Shown here: piece by piece, positions 61,470-64,000 of the stretch | Layout of the letters: the number at the start of each line of letters is the position of its first letter | How positions within the stretch are numbered: the stretch's first letter is position 1 | Assembly: GCA_039621445.1 (NCBI GenBank) | Contig: CP154954.1 | Coordinates: 30,932,523 to 30,996,522 of the forward strand | Reading direction: 5' to 3' | From: Euglena gracilis | Lineage: Eukaryota; Euglenida; Euglenophyceae; Euglenales | Length of the DNA stretch: 64,000 nucleotides | Program-made: the position numbers and the translations under genes | Notes under the pieces: model-generated | Database searches by the model: none | Told to the model about the DNA's origin: nothing | What the model saw: only the letters and a program-made list of their open reading frames with translations

Positions 61470-61899
61470 AAATGCGGGGGCCAGAAGGGAGGGGACGGGG
61501 GCCCAGGGTGCCCCCAGCACGGCCCTCGGAAGGAGGGTGAGGAAAGGGTTCACGGAGAGGGTTGGGTTTTGGTCAAGGGAAGGTCCAAAGGCAGATCCGG
61601 ACCTGGACCTGCACGGTCCCCCCAGCCCCCCCTGACTGAGACACGAAAAGGGGCTGGGGGGGGCCAGCAGGCCCTCCCATTCGACTCTGCCAACCCCTGG
61701 TCTGCGCTTTTCACCAGTGAGGGCAGTCCAGGGGGGGGCTCGGGTCAGAATTCAGGCACGGGACAAAAGGAGAAGGGACACAAGGCGGCTGGCCCTCCGC
61801 AGCAAGCCGCCCAGGGGTCTTCGGGTTCCAGCACACCCGGTCTACCGCAGATCACAACACCAGGAAGGGAGGGGAAAAACCCAACAAACAAAAAAATGA
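61470..61899 (+). other. Gag-pol junction region
   Basis: No domain. An open frame from 61569 to 61991 (Gly/Gln/Lys-rich, ending in KKMKKKKQ text) overlaps the start of the pol frame by about 90 bases. The pol frame becomes open after a TGA at 61897-61899 within an A-rich run, so a third +1 change or separate initiation is needed. Confidence 0.4.
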
Positions 61900-63980
61900 A
61901 AAAGAAAAAACAAAACGCTCTCACAGGCATCAATCAGGGAGGCAGCGAGGGAGGTCATCAACGTTCCCCAAACCAGCAAGGGCACGGATGAAACCGCCCC
62001 CAGCACGGAAAGGGATTCAGGGTTTTCGATTCGCCAGGTGAGGTGCGTCAGGGCCGCACCTTCCACCTCAGCCCCCACACCACAGCCAGCCCCAGCACCA
62101 CTCCCAGCCCGTTCCTCAGGGTTTGGGAGGTCGCCCTCCCGGTGGATCTCCCAGGACTACCACGTCCGGGAGGAGTACGTCAGGGACGTACTCCGCCGCC
62201 TGGGGGTCCAGCCGGAGGTCGACGCCTTTTCTGCCAAAGAAAACCGCAGGTTCGTCCGCTGGTGGGGGCCAGGGAGCAGGGAGGGAGAAGATGCCTTCAA
62301 GCAGGACTGGGGCAGGGAGGTTTTGTGGATCAACCCACCTTATAAAAAAATACAGGAGGTTCTCGAAAAAATCAGGAGGGATCAGGCCCATGCCATCCTG
62401 GTGATCCCCAGGTGGCCAGGCCGGCGTTGGTACAGGGAGGCCAGGGGCTTGGCAGTGCGCCAAGTCACGTTCCCTCAGGGAACACGATTTTTCGGCAGAG
62501 GGGAGGAGTTGTGCCGGGGGACCAAGTGGCCCATCACAGCCTTTTTGCTGTGCGGGCACCCAGACCGGTGCACGCTGGAGGAGGTGACACGAAGGGGGAG
62601 GGAGAAAAAAACCAGGTTCGGGACACATTTTTCAGGGCCACCCCCAGGGACCGGGGGGGCCACAGGGGAGGTCAAGCCGGCACACCTGGGGCAGGTGGGG
62701 AGAGCGGACCAGCCCAGGCGGATGCTGGACCTGTTCTGCGGGACAGGTTCAGTGGGGGACGTCTACCGCAGCCTGGGTTACCAGGTTACGTTGGTGGACG
62801 TGGTCCCCAGGTGGCGGCCAGACATTTGTGTTGACGTTCTGAAATGCAATTTTAAAAAACAGTTCCAGCCTGGGGATTTTGAGGTGGTGGTGTGCGGGGT
62901 CCCCTGCACCGAATTCAGCCTGGCCCTGACCACCAGGGAACGGGATTTAAAATTGGCTGATCGGCTGGTGCAGCGGGCCCTGGCGATCATCAGGTACCTC
63001 TGCCCACAGCGGTGGTGGCTGGAAAACCCCCGGTACGGGTACCTGCGGACCCGCAGGTACATGGCAGGGATCCCACACGTGGACGTGGATTACTGCCAGT
63101 ATGCAGACTGGGGCTACCAGAAGCCCACCAGGATATGGGGCAGCCCCCATGTCCTGGGTCTCCGGCCACGGGTGTGTGACGGCCGGACCTGCACCAACCT
63201 GGAAAGCCCAGTACCTGAGGGGGGACGAAAGGGACGGCACAAAATTCGGCTCAGCAGCAAACACCAAAACCTGCCCAGGCACCTGAAATATCGGATCCCA
63301 GAGGCGCTCATCCGTGACCTGGCCACAGCACCGGCACCGGAGGCCCACGCTGCCGGGTCTCCGGAGCCAGAGCGGGACCCCCAGACAGAACGAGGGGTGC
63401 CCTCGGTCTTGCTCCGTGAGGTGGGGCAGGGTGCCAGTGAACGGCAGCTGCTGATGCGGGTGCAGGCCAGGGGGCCAGACGGACAGACCCACTTCATCAA
63501 CGCCCTCATTGACACAGGGGCAGAGGTGAACCTGGTCCGAAGAGGCATGCTACCCAGCACATACCTCCTGCCTGCCCCCAAGCCCCTGTCCCTGGTGACG
63601 GCTAGTGGAGCCAATATGGAAGGGGGGGAACGTGAGGCAACCCTGGGCCTGGTCCTCCGGCAGGAGGGGGGCCTGGGTCAGGGGGAAGGGGCCCTGTGGA
63701 CGGCCCCAGCCTCCTTCTATGAGGCAGAAATCCACGTGGAGGCCATCATCGGCTTTCCGTGGCTGGAAGAAAACCAGCTCGGGGTGTTTCCACATCTCCG
63801 AGCCTTGGCATTGAGGGGAGAGCAGGTGGTCCTCCTTCGGGGACATGATGCGGAGGGTGAGCAAGTTCAGCCAGCAGCCCACAAAAAGGCACAAAAGCGA
63901 GTGAGATACCTGAAAATGGTGGAAAAAGTCAGAGCACTGCGGCTTGCTTTGCCAGAGGCGGCCCTGGGGGAGGACACCGA
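61900..63980 (+). CDS. Pol frame: Dam-like domain, cytosine-C5 methyltransferase, aspartic protease (3' end outside window)
   Basis: One uninterrupted frame of about 690 codons runs to the N run at 63983. Domains in order: (1) Dam-like, VDAFSAKENRRF then VLWINPPYKKIQEVL and VIPRWP (62218-62415); (2) C5 methyltransferase, motif I LDLFCGTGS (62725-62751), motif IV with catalytic Cys in GVPCTEFS (62896-62922), motif VI WWLENP (63016-63033), and a late motif DYCQYADWGYQKPTRIWGS (63091-63150); the domain is short, about 200 residues, with little room for a target-recognition region; (3) aspartic protease with ALIDTGAEVNLV (63508-63543) and IIGFPWL (63751-63771). RT, RNase H and integrase should lie beyond the window. 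No clear Met start: it probably depends on recoding from gag. Confidence 0.8.
62128..62640 (+). other. Dam-like (N6-adenine methyltransferase-type) domain
   Basis: EVDAFSAKENRRFVRWW, QDWGREVLWINPPYKKI and AILVIPRWPGRRWY give the DxFs ... NPPY ... P order of Dam-like domains in retroelements. NPPY is the catalytic loop of adenine-N6 methyltransferases. The SAM-binding glycine motif is not obvious, so activity is uncertain. Confidence 0.6.
62722..63330 (+). other. Cytosine-C5 DNA methyltransferase domain
   Basis: SAM-binding motif I (DLFCGTGS), an acidic residue at the end of the next strand (VTLVDVVP), catalytic PCTEFS, ENP of motif VI and a KPTRIW-type late motif are all present in the right order. 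Length and spacing fit a compact bacterial/phage-like Dcm domain. The catalytic Cys is intact. Substrate and activity are unknown. Confidence 0.85.
63409..63840 (+). other. Retropepsin-type aspartic protease domain
   Basis: ALIDTGAEVNLVRRGML carries the DTGA catalytic motif; IIGFPWLEENQ is the usual C-terminal IxGxxxL strand. The protease would process the Gag-Pol polyprotein, including release of the methyltransferase part. Confidence 0.8.
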
Positions 63981-64000
63981 NNNNNNNNNNNNNNCTCGTG

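Overview
The window looks like repeat-rich nuclear DNA from a large-genome eukaryote, most likely an alga or other protist. I found no host housekeeping gene, rRNA or tRNA. Almost everything I can name is a mobile element, an element remnant or a palindromic/tandem repeat. Degenerate TTAGGG-type interstitial repeats (near 32.0, 50.1, 50.55 and 50.7 kb) suggest a TTAGGG-type telomere. That, and the mix of DIRS, Ty3/Gypsy-like, endonuclease-type LINE and hAT elements, does not fix the lineage. Long G/C homopolymers are everywhere and their lengths may be unreliable.

Layout. 0-5 kb: AT-rich and G/C-run DNA with an LTR remnant (about 2.1-2.56 kb) and a foldback element. 5.0-5.6 kb: 3' fragment of a LINE. 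6.1-7.4 kb: a hAT-type MITE with an 8-bp target duplication, then a repeat module holding a nested TA-target MITE. 7.8-12.7 kb: a nearly complete LINE with a 2A-type motif, zinc fingers, reverse transcriptase and a restriction-like endonuclease; the endonuclease is split by a second hAT-type MITE. 12.9-13.8 kb: RT fragment of a second LINE. 13.8-16.6 kb and 24.9-27 kb (minus strand): gag and methyltransferase-like pieces of another retroelement, with microsatellites. 17.5-19 kb: an inverted-repeat element carrying a possible tyrosine-recombinase fragment, beside a 47-bp-arm palindrome. 19.8-24.1 kb (minus): a near-complete DIRS element with terminal inverted repeats and an internal complementary region. 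27.5-28.1 kb: another LINE endonuclease fragment. 29-39 kb and 45-51.6 kb: many families of palindromic or foldback repeats and a 3.7-kb segmental duplication. The two duplicated copies flank a 5.1-kb satellite (39.9-45.0 kb). 52.5-55.5 kb: a decayed DIRS copy joined to a Gypsy-type integrase/LTR remnant. 55.5-64 kb (plus): the 5' part of a large LTR retroelement.

The most notable object is that last element. Its order is a tRNA-iMet-like primer site, a coiled-coil Gag, two zinc knuckles, then one reading frame with a Dam-like (NPPY) domain, a cytosine-C5 methyltransferase domain and an aspartic protease; the window ends before any RT. The second theme is a series of sequence-unrelated foldback repeats that share perfect hairpins with tiny loops, several closed as C-GAA-G. 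Insertions nested in or shared between duplicated segments give a relative order of events: hAT MITE and hairpin element insertion, then segmental duplication, then insertion of a 247-bp element in one copy only.
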